A DNA stretch of 64,000 nucleotides from Agromyces flavus. GTDB taxonomy: Bacteria; Actinomycetota; Actinomycetes; Actinomycetales; Microbacteriaceae. Every line of letters starts with the position of its first letter. Within the stretch, counting starts at the first letter, position 1. Where the stretch lies: positions 1,674,001 to 1,738,000 of the forward strand of contig NZ_LT629755.1 in the NCBI RefSeq assembly GCF_900104685.1, in the 5' to 3' direction. The position numbers and the translations under genes are program-made. Below the pieces are notes generated by a model, which saw only the letters and a program-made list of their open reading frames with translations, made no database searches and was not told the DNA's origin. Positions 27,967 through 36,751 of this stretch are shown here, in pieces.

Positions 27967-29172
27967 CTAGTCGACGACCGGCGGCGCGACGGTCTCGGCG
28001 TCGATGGTCTCGACGAGCTCGGGCTCCCACCCGGCGTCGCCCTCGACGAGCGAGACCTGGTACATCGGCTGGATGAGCGCGTGGTCCTCGGCTCGCACCG
28101 TGACCTCGCCCTTCACCGACTCGAACGACCAGCCCTCGAGCGCGTCGATCATCGACTCGACGTCGTCACCGCCCTCGCGCACGGCCTGCACGATCATCTG
28201 CGCGGCCACGAAGCCGTCGACCGAGAAGAGGTCGGGCTCGGCGCCGTTCTCCTCGAGGTGGGCGATCATCGCCTCCTCGACGTCGGTGCCGCCGGCCCCG
28301 CCGAAGTAGTGGTTGAGGAACGAGATGTTCCCCGACGCATCGCCGTACGCCTGGTACGTCGCGACGTCGCCGAGTCCCGTGACGACGGGCGCGGCGTCGA
28401 AGACGCCCTGCTGCTCCAGCGCGGTCCACATCGCGCCCGACGAGGCGCCCGCCCACGCGACGAAGATGAGGTCGGGCTGCGCCGAGACGAGCTGCTGCGC
28501 GAAGGGGGTGAACTCGGTCGCGTCCTCGGCGACGAGCACGCCCTCGACGGTCGCGCCCTGCCCGCCGAGCACGGCCTGCACGCCGGCGAGGTTGCCCTGG
28601 CCGAAGGCGGTGTCCTGCGCGAAGACGACGACCTTCTTGCCCTCGGGGTCGCCGATGAAGGTACCGGCGGTCGCGACGTCCTGGTAGGTCTGGCGACCCG
28701 AGCGGAACGTGTAGTCGTTGACGCCCGTGATCGCGTCGGTGGCGGCCGGGCCCGAGATGTAGAGGATCTCGTTCTGCGCCGCCTGCTCGGCGAGCGAGGT
28801 CGCGATGCCGGAGACCACGGTGCCGGCGAGCACCTTCGTGCCCTGGCCGATGAGGTCCTTGGCCTTGGCGACCGCGGTGTCGGGGTTGCCCTGGTCGTCC
28901 TCCCACGTGATGTCGAGCTCACGACCGTCGACCTCGCCGGTGCCCTCGGTGGCGTAGTCGAGGCCGGCCTCGAAGCCGGCGGTGTAGGCCTCGCCGTAGG
29001 CCGCGAGCGGCCCGGTCTGCGAGGTGATCATGCCGATCGCGACGGGTGCGGCGTCCGCCTCGTCGGCGTCGCCTCCCCCGCCCGCGGTGGTCGGTGCGCA
29101 ACCGGCCAGCGTGATGGCCGTGGCCGCGGCGGCGACGAGCGCCGGCGCGAGGTACTTCGGTGTAACTCGCAT
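27967..29172 (-). CDS. livK: Liv-type substrate-binding lipoprotein
   Basis: 401 residues. A lipoprotein signal peptide ends with the lipobox 'LAGC' (Cys25), so the protein is anchored on the outer face of the membrane. The type I periplasmic-binding fold starts 'PVAIGMITSQTGPLAAYGEA' (around residue 43). 'TKVLAGTVVSGIATSLAEQAAQNEI' is the typical Liv/Leu-binding core, split around residues 97-121. It is the first gene of the eleven-gene operon, which makes it the substrate-defining part of the importer. Ligand not evident; the surrounding genes point to a short-chain hydroxyacid or ester rather than an amino acid. Confidence 0.92.
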   Translation of the reverse strand: MRVTPKYLAPALVAAAATAITLAGCAPTTAGGGGDADEADAAPVAIGMITSQTGPLAAYGEAYTAGFEAGLDYATEGTGEVDGRELDITWEDDQGNPDTAVAKAKDLIGQGTKVLAGTVVSGIATSLAEQAAQNEILYISGPAATDAITGVNDYTFRSGRQTYQDVATAGTFIGDPEGKKVVVFAQDTAFGQGNLAGVQAVLGGQGATVEGVLVAEDATEFTPFAQQLVSAQPDLIFVAWAGASSGAMWTALEQQGVFDAAPVVTGLGDVATYQAYGDASGNISFLNHYFGGAGGTDVEEAMIAHLEENGAEPDLFSVDGFVAAQMIVQAVREGGDDVESMIDALEGWSFESVKGEVTVRAEDHALIQPMYQVSLVEGDAGWEPELVETIDAETVAPPVVD

Positions 29173-29209
29173 GCTGTGAGCCTCTCTGGGTGACGTCGGT
29201 GTCCGGAGA

Positions 29210-29229
29210 ACCTGACAGGTGGTTCAGGT
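29210..29229. promoter_or_regulatory. Candidate TetR operator in the livK-thiolase divergent promoter
   Basis: Overlapping palindromes: ACCTG-A-CAGGT at 29210-29220 and ACCTGA-N8-TCAGGT over the full 20 bp. It lies just downstream of the predicted livK start point and covers the likely -35 region (TTCAGG at 29223) of the divergent thiolase gene, whose -10 would be TAGAGT at 29245. One site could thus control both transcripts. The TetR protein encoded in the operon is the obvious binder; this is inference. Confidence 0.5.
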
Positions 29230-29240
29230 CTCAGGAACGT

Positions 29241-29270
29241 AGACTAGAGTCGAAACCGCACGAGGCGCAA
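29241..29270 (-). promoter_or_regulatory. Predicted livK operon promoter
   Basis: On the minus strand, -35 TTGCGC (29265-29270) and -10 TAGTCT (29241-29246) are 18 bases apart. Transcription would start near 29234, immediately before the palindrome at 29210-29229. Confidence 0.45.
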
Positions 29271-29325
29271 GCCCAGTCGCCGGCGCCCACGATCGTGCAC
29301 AACGAGACGAAGGAGTCCCACCGAA

Positions 29326-30510
29326 ATGAGCTTTCCCGACGTCGTCCTGGTCGCCGGAGCCCGCACCCCGTTCGGCCGGATCATGGGCAACCTCGCCGCG
29401 CGCTCGGCCGTCGAGCTCGGCACCGTGGCGATCCGCGGTGCCATCGAGAAGGCCGGCATCTCCCCCGACGACGTGGATGCGGTCATCATGGGCCAGGTGC
29501 TCCAGGCCGGCGCGGGCCAGAACCCCGCCAAGCAGTCCGCCGTCGCGGCCGGCATCCCGTGGCGCGTGCCCGCGACGACCATCAACAAGGTCTGCCTGTC
29601 CGGCCTCGTGGCGATCGCGGATGCCGCGCGGCTGATCCGCCTCGGCGAGGCGCGGGTCGTCGTGGCCGGCGGCCAGGAGTCGATGACCAACGCGCCGCAC
29701 GTGCTGCCCTCGTCCCGCAAGGGCCACCTGTACGGCGGGATCGAACTCGTCGACGTCACCGCGCACGACGGCCTGACCGACGCGTTCGACCACGAGTCGA
29801 TGGGCGCGTCGACCGAGCGCTTCAACGAGCGGTACGGCCTCGGCCGCGCCGAACAGGACGAGATCGCCGCGGCGTCGCACGTGCGAGCCGGAGCGGCCCA
29901 GGCCGAGGGGCTCTTCGACGCCGAGATCGTGCCCGTCGAGATCCCGCAGCGCAAGGGCGACCCGGTCGTCGTCTCGGGCGACGAGGGCGTGCGGCCCGAC
30001 TCGACCGTCGAGACGCTCGGCAAGCTGCGTCCCGCCTTCGCCGAGGGCGGTGCGATCACCGCCGGCAACTCGTCGCCGATCTCCGACGGCGCGGCCGCGG
30101 TCGTGGTCGCCGACCGCGCGTGGGCCGAGGAGCGCGGGCTGCCGTGGCTGGCGCTCATCGGAGCCTCCGGCCAGGTCGCCGGGCCCGACAACTCGCTGCA
30201 CTCGCAGCCGTCGAACGCCATCGCCGCGGCGCTCGAGCGCGACGGCTGGACGGCGTCCGACCTCGACCTCGTCGAGATCAACGAGGCGTTCGCCGCCGTG
30301 TCGCTGCAGTCGATGAAGGACCTCGCACTCGACCGCGAGAAGGTCAACGTCCACGGCGGCGCGATCGCGCTCGGCCACCCGATCGGCGCGTCCGGAGCGC
30401 GGCTCGCGCTGCACGCCGCGCTCGAGCTCTCCCGACGAGGCGGTGGCAAGGCGGCCGTCGCCCTCTGCGGCGGCGGCGGGCAGGGCGAGGCGCTGCTGCT
30501 CTCGCGCTAG
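29326..30510 (+). CDS. Acetyl-CoA C-acetyltransferase (thiolase)
   Basis: 394 residues, degradative/biosynthetic thiolase II type. It cleaves acetoacetyl-CoA with CoA into two acetyl-CoA. Nucleophile Cys90 is in 'INKVCLSGL'; 'NEAFAAVS' and 'GGAIALGHPIGASGARL' carry the other catalytic His/Asn; the second Cys is in 'VALCGGGGQGEALL'. A GAAGGAG ribosome-binding site precedes the ATG. It is divergent from livK and completes the route from acetoacetyl-CoA made by ScoAB. It shares the intergenic operator with that operon. Confidence 0.95.
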   Translation: MSFPDVVLVAGARTPFGRIMGNLAARSAVELGTVAIRGAIEKAGISPDDVDAVIMGQVLQAGAGQNPAKQSAVAAGIPWRVPATTINKVCLSGLVAIADAARLIRLGEARVVVAGGQESMTNAPHVLPSSRKGHLYGGIELVDVTAHDGLTDAFDHESMGASTERFNERYGLGRAEQDEIAAASHVRAGAAQAEGLFDAEIVPVEIPQRKGDPVVVSGDEGVRPDSTVETLGKLRPAFAEGGAITAGNSSPISDGAAAVVVADRAWAEERGLPWLALIGASGQVAGPDNSLHSQPSNAIAAALERDGWTASDLDLVEINEAFAAVSLQSMKDLALDREKVNVHGGAIALGHPIGASGARLALHAALELSRRGGGKAAVALCGGGGQGEALLLSR

Positions 30511-30537
30511 TCGTCGCCCACCCCCGAGCGGCCGTGT

Positions 30538-30567
30538 CGAGGCTGGTGCAGAATTGCACCAGCCTCG
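30538..30567 (+). terminator. Terminator hairpin after the thiolase gene
   Basis: Perfect 13-bp inverted repeat (30538-30550, 30555-30567) with a GAAT loop, starting 28 bases after the thiolase stop and ending before the LtrA-like gene on the same strand. No U-tract. It probably isolates the two transcripts. Confidence 0.75.
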
Positions 30568-30593
30568 GGCGGGCCGGGCGGAGAGGTGTGCGC

Positions 30594-31868
30594 ATGAGCG
30601 AGACCACGACCCGACGTGGCGGTGCGCCATCCGTCACCGGACTCGATCACCGGCTGCGACGGATGACGGCCCGGAACCCCGACGAGCCGCACCGGACCGC
30701 CACGCCGCTGGAACTCTTCTTCGACCTCGTGTTCGTCGCGGCCTTCAGCCAGGCCGGCAACCAGACCGCCCACCTCCTCGAGCTCGGGCACTTCGCGTCC
30801 GCCACCTTCGCGTTCGTGTTCGCGGCGTTCGCGATCTCGTGGGCGTGGATCAACTACGCCTGGTTCGCGTCGGCGTACGACAACGACGACGTGTTCTTCC
30901 GCGTCGCCACCATGATGCAGATGATCGGCGTCATCGTGCTGGCGCTGGGGCTTCCCGAGACGTTCCGCTCGATCGACGAGGGCGGCGAGCTCCGGAACGG
31001 CATCGTGGTCATCGGCTACATCATCATGCGCGTCGCCGTGCTGGCGCTCTGGATCCGTGCGGCGATGCACGATCCCGAACACCGGCGCACGGCGATCGCC
31101 TACGTCGTGCTCATCTCGATCTCGCAGATCGGCTGGATCGCGCTCCTGGTGATGAACCTCCCGCTCGACCGGGTCTTCGTCCTGTGGCTCGTGCTCGTCG
31201 CGTTCGAGCTGGCCGGGCCGATCATCGCCGAGCGGATCGGCGGCCGAACGCCCTGGCACGCGCACCACATCGCAGAGCGGTACGGCCTGCTCGTCATCAT
31301 CACGCTCGGCGAGATCGTGCTCGGCACGATCGTGGCGATCTCGGCGGTCGTCGAGGAGCAGGGCTGGGACCTCGAGGCCGTGCTCGTGACCGTCGGCGGC
31401 ACGATGCTGGCCTTCGGACTGTGGTGGGTGTACTTCATCATGCCGTCGGCCAAGGTGCTCGCCCGGCATCGCGAACGCGGCTGGATGTGGGGCTACGGCC
31501 ACATCGTGCTCTTCGGTGCGCTCGCCGCCACGGGCGCGGGCCTGCACGTCGCGGCGTACGTCATCGAGGGGGTCGCGCACATCGACGATTCGCTCGCGCT
31601 GCTCACGGTCGTCGTGCCCGTCAGCGTGTTCTCGGTGGCGCTCTTCACGCTCTACACGCTGCTGCTTCGCGAGTTCGATCCGTTCCACATCCTGCTGTTC
31701 GTCGGCAGCATCGTGCCGCTCGTGGTGGCGGCCTGGCTGGTCGCGGCCGGCGCCAGCATCGGCACCGGGATCGTGATCGCGGCCTTCTCGCCGATCGTGG
31801 TCGCGGTCGGCTACGAGACGATCGGGCACCGGCACCAGGCGGCGGCGCTCGAGCGCGCGCTCGCCTGA
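30594..31868 (+). CDS. Low-temperature-requirement A (LtrA) family membrane protein
   Basis: 424 residues from the ATG at 30594, with GGAGAGG 8 bases upstream. The LtrA signature 'TPLELFFDLVFVAAFSQ' is at residues 37-53 and about eleven to twelve hydrophobic helices follow. 'HAHHIAERYGLLVIITLGEIVLG' (around 222-244) is the second conserved block. The family was named after a Listeria locus needed for growth at low temperature; the biochemical function is unknown. The gene appears to stand alone after the thiolase hairpin. Confidence 0.9.
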   Translation: MSETTTRRGGAPSVTGLDHRLRRMTARNPDEPHRTATPLELFFDLVFVAAFSQAGNQTAHLLELGHFASATFAFVFAAFAISWAWINYAWFASAYDNDDVFFRVATMMQMIGVIVLALGLPETFRSIDEGGELRNGIVVIGYIIMRVAVLALWIRAAMHDPEHRRTAIAYVVLISISQIGWIALLVMNLPLDRVFVLWLVLVAFELAGPIIAERIGGRTPWHAHHIAERYGLLVIITLGEIVLGTIVAISAVVEEQGWDLEAVLVTVGGTMLAFGLWWVYFIMPSAKVLARHRERGWMWGYGHIVLFGALAATGAGLHVAAYVIEGVAHIDDSLALLTVVVPVSVFSVALFTLYTLLLREFDPFHILLFVGSIVPLVVAAWLVAAGASIGTGIVIAAFSPIVVAVGYETIGHRHQAAALERALA

Positions 31869-31890
31869 TCCGGTGCCCGATCGGCCGACG

Positions 31891-32187
31891 CTAGGCGTTC
31901 GGCCGGTTCGCGCGCAGCACCTCGAGTCGCGCGCGGTACTCGGTCTCGTCGATGTCGCCCTTGGCGTAGCGTTCGGCCAGGGTGGACTCGGCGGACGCGC
32001 CGCGCGCCCACGGCGGCCCGTACGCGCCATCCGCCCACGCCCGGCGACGACCGCGCGTGATGAGGAACACGACGAGGCCGATGAGCAGGATCCAGAACAC
32101 CGGAACCAGGAAGAAGAGCCAGCCGTACCCGGCCGCCCAGGGTCCGGCGTGGGTGGCCACCGTGGCGGCGGCGAGTGTCGTGAGCAT
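31891..32187 (-). CDS. Small membrane protein with C-terminal SHOCT domain
   Basis: 98 residues. One strong membrane helix 'GWLFFLVPVFWILLIGLVVFLI' lies at about 22-43, followed by a basic stop and a C-terminal SHOCT motif 'STLAERYAKGDIDETEYRARLEVL' (around 69-92). SHOCT (short C-terminal) segments are thought to mediate oligomerisation or protein contacts. It follows the two-component genes on the same strand with a 130-base gap and is converged on by the LtrA-like gene. AGGAG precedes its ATG. Confidence 0.88.
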   Translation of the reverse strand: MLTTLAAATVATHAGPWAAGYGWLFFLVPVFWILLIGLVVFLITRGRRRAWADGAYGPPWARGASAESTLAERYAKGDIDETEYRARLEVLRANRPNA

Positions 32188-32317
32188 GTCGGTCGCTCCT
32201 TGATCGTGCGGCCCCGGGTCGGACCGTCATGACCATGCTCTGCGCGCGGCCCGTCCGGCGAATCCGCCCGTGGGAGGCACTCGGGATGCTCCCGCGGGAG
32301 CACGCCGTCGGCGCGCG

Positions 32318-32977
32318 CTACTGCCAGCCGGGCGAGACGAGCCCCGACTCGTAGGCGACCACGACGAGCTGCACGCGGTCGCGTGCGTGCAGCTTCGCCA
32401 TGATGCGCGAGACATGCGTCTTCGCCGTGAGCGGGCTTAGGATGAGGCGGCCCGCGATCTCGTCGTTCGTGAGGCCCTGGCCCACGAGCCGCAGCACCTC
32501 GCGCTCGCGGTCGGTGAGCGCCGTCAGGCGGGATGCGTCCGGCTCGCGCAGGCCCGTCGACATGCGCTCGAGCAGCCGGCGCGTGACGCCCGGCGAGAGG
32601 AGCGCGTCGCCCGCCGCGGCGACGCGCACGGCCCGGATGAGGTCGACCGGCTCGGTGTCCTTCACGAGGAACCCGCTCGCCCCGGCCCGCACGGCCCGCG
32701 CGACGTACTCGTCGAGCTCGAACGTCGTGACGACGACGACGTGCACGCCGTCGAGGGTCGGGTCGGCGGCGATCCGCTCCGTGGCCCACAGCCCGTCGCC
32801 GCCCGGCATCCGGATGTCCATGAGCACGACGTCGGGCGGCGTCGCGCGGACGAGCGCGAGCAGCTCTTCGCCGGTCGAGGCCTCGCCCACGACCTCGATG
32901 TCGGGTTCGGCTTCGAGCAGCGCCCGGAAGCCGGCGCGAACCAGCACCTGGTCGTCGGCGAGTGCCACGCGGATCAT
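32318..32977 (-). CDS. NarL/LuxR-family response regulator
   Basis: 219 residues. A receiver domain (1-120) has the acidic pocket 'ADDQ' and phospho-acceptor Asp54 in 'VVLMDIRMPGGDG'; Lys is in 'FLVKDTEP'. A LuxR-type HTH is at about 155-200 ('LTDREREVLRLVGQGLTNDE'). Its ATG overlaps the kinase stop (ATGA), so both are made together. It should activate or repress genes in response to the partner kinase signal, which is unknown. Confidence 0.95.
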   Translation of the reverse strand: MIRVALADDQVLVRAGFRALLEAEPDIEVVGEASTGEELLALVRATPPDVVLMDIRMPGGDGLWATERIAADPTLDGVHVVVVTTFELDEYVARAVRAGASGFLVKDTEPVDLIRAVRVAAAGDALLSPGVTRRLLERMSTGLREPDASRLTALTDREREVLRLVGQGLTNDEIAGRLILSPLTAKTHVSRIMAKLHARDRVQLVVVAYESGLVSPGWQ

Positions 32978-34140
32978 GCGGTCGCTCCCCACGGCAGTCG
33001 GGCGGTCAGTCGCGTTCCGCCGCGCGGCGAGCGGTCGAGCTCGACCGAGCCGCCCAGGAGCGCCGCGCGCTCGCGCATGCCGAGGATGCCGCTGCCCTCC
33101 TCGGCGCCCTGGAGGCCGTGCCCGTCGTCGTCGACCGTGAGGCGCAGCTCGTCGCCGAGCCGTTGGACCGTGACCGCGGCCTTCGTCGCTCCGGCGTGGC
33201 GGACGACGTTCGTGAGGGCCTCCTGCGCGATCCGATAGGCCGCGAACTGGACGGCCCGGCCCGGAGGATCTTCGATCCGGTCCACGAGCTCCACCTCGAA
33301 CCCGGGCGAGCGGAGGCCCTCCGCGAGCCGCGGCAGCTCGGCGAGCTCCGCCAGGGGCGCGAGCGGCGCGTCGGCGTCGCCGCGGATGACGCCGAGCACG
33401 CTGCGCACCTCCTCGAGCGCCGTCTTCGAGGTGGTCTTGATGTGCTCGAGCGCGGTCCTGGCCTGGCCGGGATCGCGCTCCATGAGGTGCAGCCCGACGC
33501 TCGCCTGGACGTTGATCTGCGACAGCGCGTGGCCGATCACGTCGTGCAGTTCGCGGGCGATGCGCACCCGCTCGCGCTCCTCGGCGGTGCGCCGGCGGCG
33601 GACGGCCTCGGCGCGGTAGGCGGCGGCACGCTCGCGGCGGACGCGGACGAACGCGCCGATGCCGAAGCACGCGGCCAGGAGCGCGGTCGTGAGCGCGATG
33701 CGGAACGGATGCCACGACACGCCGAGCGTCGAACCGAGCGACAGTGCGGCGACCCATGCGGCCACCACCGAGACCACGGCCCACACGAGCGCGCCACGGG
33801 CGACCGCGAGCACGATGGCGAAGGCCAGCGCGAGGTACGGCGGCCCGACATCGGGACCGGAGAGCAGGTCGACGAGGGCGAGTGCCGAGACGACCGCCAC
33901 GGTCGGTCCGGGTGCGCGACGGGAGCCGAGCAGCGCGAGGGGTCCGGCGGCCGCGAGGGCGACCTGGCCGAGTCCGGCGGCCCAGCCAACGTGCAGCCAC
34001 GCCGCGATGCCGATCGCCGCGGGAACCTGCACGAGGAGGCAGACCACCACGGGCGCGAGGAGCGTGAACGTCGGCGATGGACGGAAGCGCTCGGGCCGAC
34101 CGTCCCAGTGGGGCGGTCCGTCCCACGGTGACGCGGGCAT
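32974..34140 (-). CDS. Sensor histidine kinase (HisKA_3 / NarX-DesK type)
   Basis: 388 residues. About five N-terminal membrane helices (residues 24-165) form the sensor, followed by a short coiled region and a HisKA_3 dimerisation domain with phospho-acceptor His199 in 'RIARELHDVIGHALSQINVQ'. The ATPase domain has N box 'AQEALTNVVRHAGA' and G boxes 'VDDDGHGLQGAEEGSGILGM'. No large extracellular loop, so it probably senses the membrane or an intramembrane ligand. Cognate regulator is encoded by the overlapping next gene. Confidence 0.93.
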   Translation of the reverse strand: MPASPWDGPPHWDGRPERFRPSPTFTLLAPVVVCLLVQVPAAIGIAAWLHVGWAAGLGQVALAAAGPLALLGSRRAPGPTVAVVSALALVDLLSGPDVGPPYLALAFAIVLAVARGALVWAVVSVVAAWVAALSLGSTLGVSWHPFRIALTTALLAACFGIGAFVRVRRERAAAYRAEAVRRRRTAEERERVRIARELHDVIGHALSQINVQASVGLHLMERDPGQARTALEHIKTTSKTALEEVRSVLGVIRGDADAPLAPLAELAELPRLAEGLRSPGFEVELVDRIEDPPGRAVQFAAYRIAQEALTNVVRHAGATKAAVTVQRLGDELRLTVDDDGHGLQGAEEGSGILGMRERAALLGGSVELDRSPRGGTRLTARLPWGATA

Positions 34141-34223
34141 CCCCCGATGCTAGCGCCGCAGCCGCCGCACCGGATCGTCTGCACGGAGGGACCGCGCGTA
34201 CTCCGTAGGGAGTAGCCCGCGGC

Positions 34224-35549
34224 TCACAACAGCGAGACGGGCTTGACGATGTCGGCGTAGATCAGCAGGGCGCTCATGCCGCCGAGGATCACGACGACCG
34301 CGAACGTCAGCGGCATGAGCTTGGCGAGGTCGACGGGGCCGGGATCGGGCCGACGGCGCAGCTTCGCCCAGCCGCGGCGGATCGCCTCCCACAGGGCTCC
34401 GGCGATGTGCCCGCCGTCGAGCGGAAGCAGCGGGATCAGGTTGAACACGAAGAGGGCGATGTTCAGCGAGGCGAGGATGCCGACCAGTCCGGCGGCCTTC
34501 GACGCGAGCGGCACCTCGTCGAGGCTCGCGATCTCGCCGGCGACGCGCCCGACGCCCACGACCGAGATCGGACCGTTGGGGTCGCGCTCCTCGGGGCCGA
34601 AGGCGGCCTCGGCCACGTCGACGATGCGCTGGGGCAGGTTGACGATGATGCCCGCGACCGCCTGCACGTTCTCGCCGACCATGGGCAGCACGGCCGTCAC
34701 CGGCTGGCGCACGGTCTCGGTCGCGGGACCGATGCCGACGAAGCCGGCCTGGACGGTGACCGGGTCGCCCGAGGCATCCGTCACGACCTGGCCCCGCTCG
34801 TCGGTCACGTACCGCTCGCTGAGCAACGGCGTGACCTCGAGGGTGACCTCCTCGCCGTCGCGGAGCACGACCATGTCGATCGGCTCGTCGGGGTGGTCGC
34901 GGATGATCGCGGTGGACTCGTTCCACGAGTCGATGGGCTCGCCCGCGACGACCACGATGGTGTCGCCGGGCTGCAGTCCCGCCTCCGCGCCGGGTGCGGC
35001 CGGGTCGCCGGACTCGCAGGTCTGGCGCTCGCTCGTGGCCGGCAGCGCGCACTCGGACACGCTGCCGATGGTCGTCGAGGCCTGGGCGACGCCGAACCCC
35101 ATGAGGAGCACCCCGAACAGCACGATCGCGAGCACCAGGTTCATGAAGGGGCCGCCGAACATCACGACGATACGCTTCCACACCGGGAGGCGGTAGAACG
35201 CGCGGTCCTCGTCGCCGGGCGTGATCGACTCGGCGCTGGAGTCGCGCGCGTCCTGCACGAGACCGCGGAAGAAGCTCGTGCTGCCGGCGGTGGCGGCCTC
35301 GCCCTTGGCCGGCGGGAACATGCCGATCATCGCGATGTACCCGCCGAGCGGGATCGCCTTGACGCCGTACTCGGTCTCGCCTTTCCGCTTCGACCAGACC
35401 GTGGGTCCGAAGCCGATCATGTACTGCGTCACCTTGACGCCGAACAGCTTCGCGGGCACCAGGTGCCCGATCTCGTGCAGGCCGATCGAGACGGCGAGGC
35501 CGACGACGATGATCGCGACGCCGATCACGAATGCGAGCACGGAATCCAC
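34224..35549 (-). CDS. rseP: Site-2 metalloprotease, RseP/M50 family
   Basis: 441 residues, GTG start. The zinc-binding HEIGH is at 25-29 inside the first membrane helix; the third metal ligand is in 'NLIPLLPLDGGHIAGAL' near residue 365. A PDZ domain lies between (about 145-230; 'AGLQPGDTIVVVAGEPIDSW'). These enzymes cut transmembrane anchors of anti-sigma factors and other proteins. It directly follows dxr with an 81-base gap, the conserved actinobacterial order. Compared with Rip1-like proteins the length is normal. Confidence 0.95.
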   Translation of the reverse strand: MDSVLAFVIGVAIIVVGLAVSIGLHEIGHLVPAKLFGVKVTQYMIGFGPTVWSKRKGETEYGVKAIPLGGYIAMIGMFPPAKGEAATAGSTSFFRGLVQDARDSSAESITPGDEDRAFYRLPVWKRIVVMFGGPFMNLVLAIVLFGVLLMGFGVAQASTTIGSVSECALPATSERQTCESGDPAAPGAEAGLQPGDTIVVVAGEPIDSWNESTAIIRDHPDEPIDMVVLRDGEEVTLEVTPLLSERYVTDERGQVVTDASGDPVTVQAGFVGIGPATETVRQPVTAVLPMVGENVQAVAGIIVNLPQRIVDVAEAAFGPEERDPNGPISVVGVGRVAGEIASLDEVPLASKAAGLVGILASLNIALFVFNLIPLLPLDGGHIAGALWEAIRRGWAKLRRRPDPGPVDLAKLMPLTFAVVVILGGMSALLIYADIVKPVSLL

Positions 35550-35630
35550 CCCGTCATCGTAGGGGCGATCCCTTGGTGCGCGCTGTCCGCCGGCTGGGAG
35601 ACGGATGGCGCGGCGTGGGGGTCGGCGCTA

Positions 35631-36713
35631 TTACTTCGCGATGCGCACGTCGGCGGCCCGCCGCGCGTTGCGCTCGGCCTCGGCGAGCGTGTCGACGGTG
35701 AGCGTGCCCGAAGACGCCTCGTGCGCATCGACGACGTCGCGGACGATGTCGACGATGCCGGTGAATCCGATGCGCCCGGCGTGGAACGCGGCGACCGCCT
35801 GCTCGTTCGCCGCGTTGAAGACGGCGGGGTACTCGCCGCCGGCGCGCCCGACCTGCTTGGCCAGGCGGACGGCCGGGAACGCCGCGTCGTCGAGCGGTTC
35901 GAACGTCCACTCCGTCGCGCGCGTCCAGTCGAGGGGTCGGCCGACGGCCGCGACGCGATGCGGCCAGTCGAGACCGAGCGAGATCGGCAGGCGCATGTCG
36001 GGCGGAGAGGCCTGCGCGATGGTCGATCCGTCGACGAACTCGACCATCGAGTGCACGATCGACTGCGGGTGCACGACCACGTCGATCCGGTCGTAGTCGA
36101 CGTCGAACAGCAGGTGCGCCTCGATGACCTCGAGGCCCTTGTTGACGAGGGTCGCGGAGTTCGTCGTGACGACGAGGCCCATGTCCCAGGTCGGGTGCGC
36201 CAGTGCGTCGGCCGGCGTCACGCCCGCGAGGTCGTCGCGCGAGCGCCCGCGGAACGGCCCGCCCGAGGCGGTGAGCACGAGCCGGCGCACCTCGTCGTGG
36301 GTGCCCGAGCGCAGCGCCTGGGCGATCGCCGAGTGCTCGGAGTCGACGGGAACGATCTGGCCGGGACCCGCGAGTCGGGTGACGAGGTCGCCGCCGACGA
36401 TGAGCGACTCCTTGTTGGCCAGCGCGAGCGTCATGCCGCGCTCGAGCGTCGCGATCGTGGGTCGGAGGCCCACCGATCCGGTGATGCCGTTCAGCACCAC
36501 GTCGGCGTCGACGCCTCGGACCAGCTGGACCGCCTCCTCGACGCCGACGGCGGTGTGCTCGACGCCGAACTCCGCGGCCTGCGCGTCGAGCGCGGCACGG
36601 TTCGAGCCGACCGCGAGGCCCACCACCTCGAAGCGGTTGGGGTTGGCCCGGACGACGTCGAGCGCCTGCGTGCCGATGGAACCCGTGGAGCCGAGGATGA
36701 TGACGCTGCGCAC
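35631..36713 (-). CDS. dxr: 1-deoxy-D-xylulose-5-phosphate reductoisomerase
   Basis: 360 residues, GTG start. Dxr makes MEP from DXP with NADPH, the first committed step of the non-mevalonate isoprenoid pathway. NADPH-binding '[16 protein letters not shown]' is at 6-21, '[13 protein letters not shown]' in the middle, and the catalytic/metal region '[14 protein letters not shown]' and '[10 protein letters not shown]' follow. It pairs functionally with ispG at 12793. No stray features. Confidence 0.98.
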   Translation of the reverse strand: MRSVIILGSTGSIGTQALDVVRANPNRFEVVGLAVGSNRAALDAQAAEFGVEHTAVGVEEAVQLVRGVDADVVLNGITGSVGLRPTIATLERGMTLALANKESLIVGGDLVTRLAGPGQIVPVDSEHSAIAQALRSGTHDEVRRLVLTASGGPFRGRSRDDLAGVTPADALAHPTWDMGLVVTTNSATLVNKGLEVIEAHLLFDVDYDRIDVVVHPQSIVHSMVEFVDGSTIAQASPPDMRLPISLGLDWPHRVAAVGRPLDWTRATEWTFEPLDDAAFPAVRLAKQVGRAGGEYPAVFNAANEQAVAAFHAGRIGFTGIVDIVRDVVDAHEASSGTLTVDTLAEAERNARRAADVRIAK

Positions 36714-36751
36714 CCGACCACTCTAGGCCGCGGCCTCCCCCGGCCGGGGGC

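Noticed and set aside
29190-30593. N-terminal extension of the LtrA-like gene through the thiolase gene
   Set aside because: It is a shadow of the thiolase; the ATG at 30594 has a ribosome-binding site and the family N-terminus.
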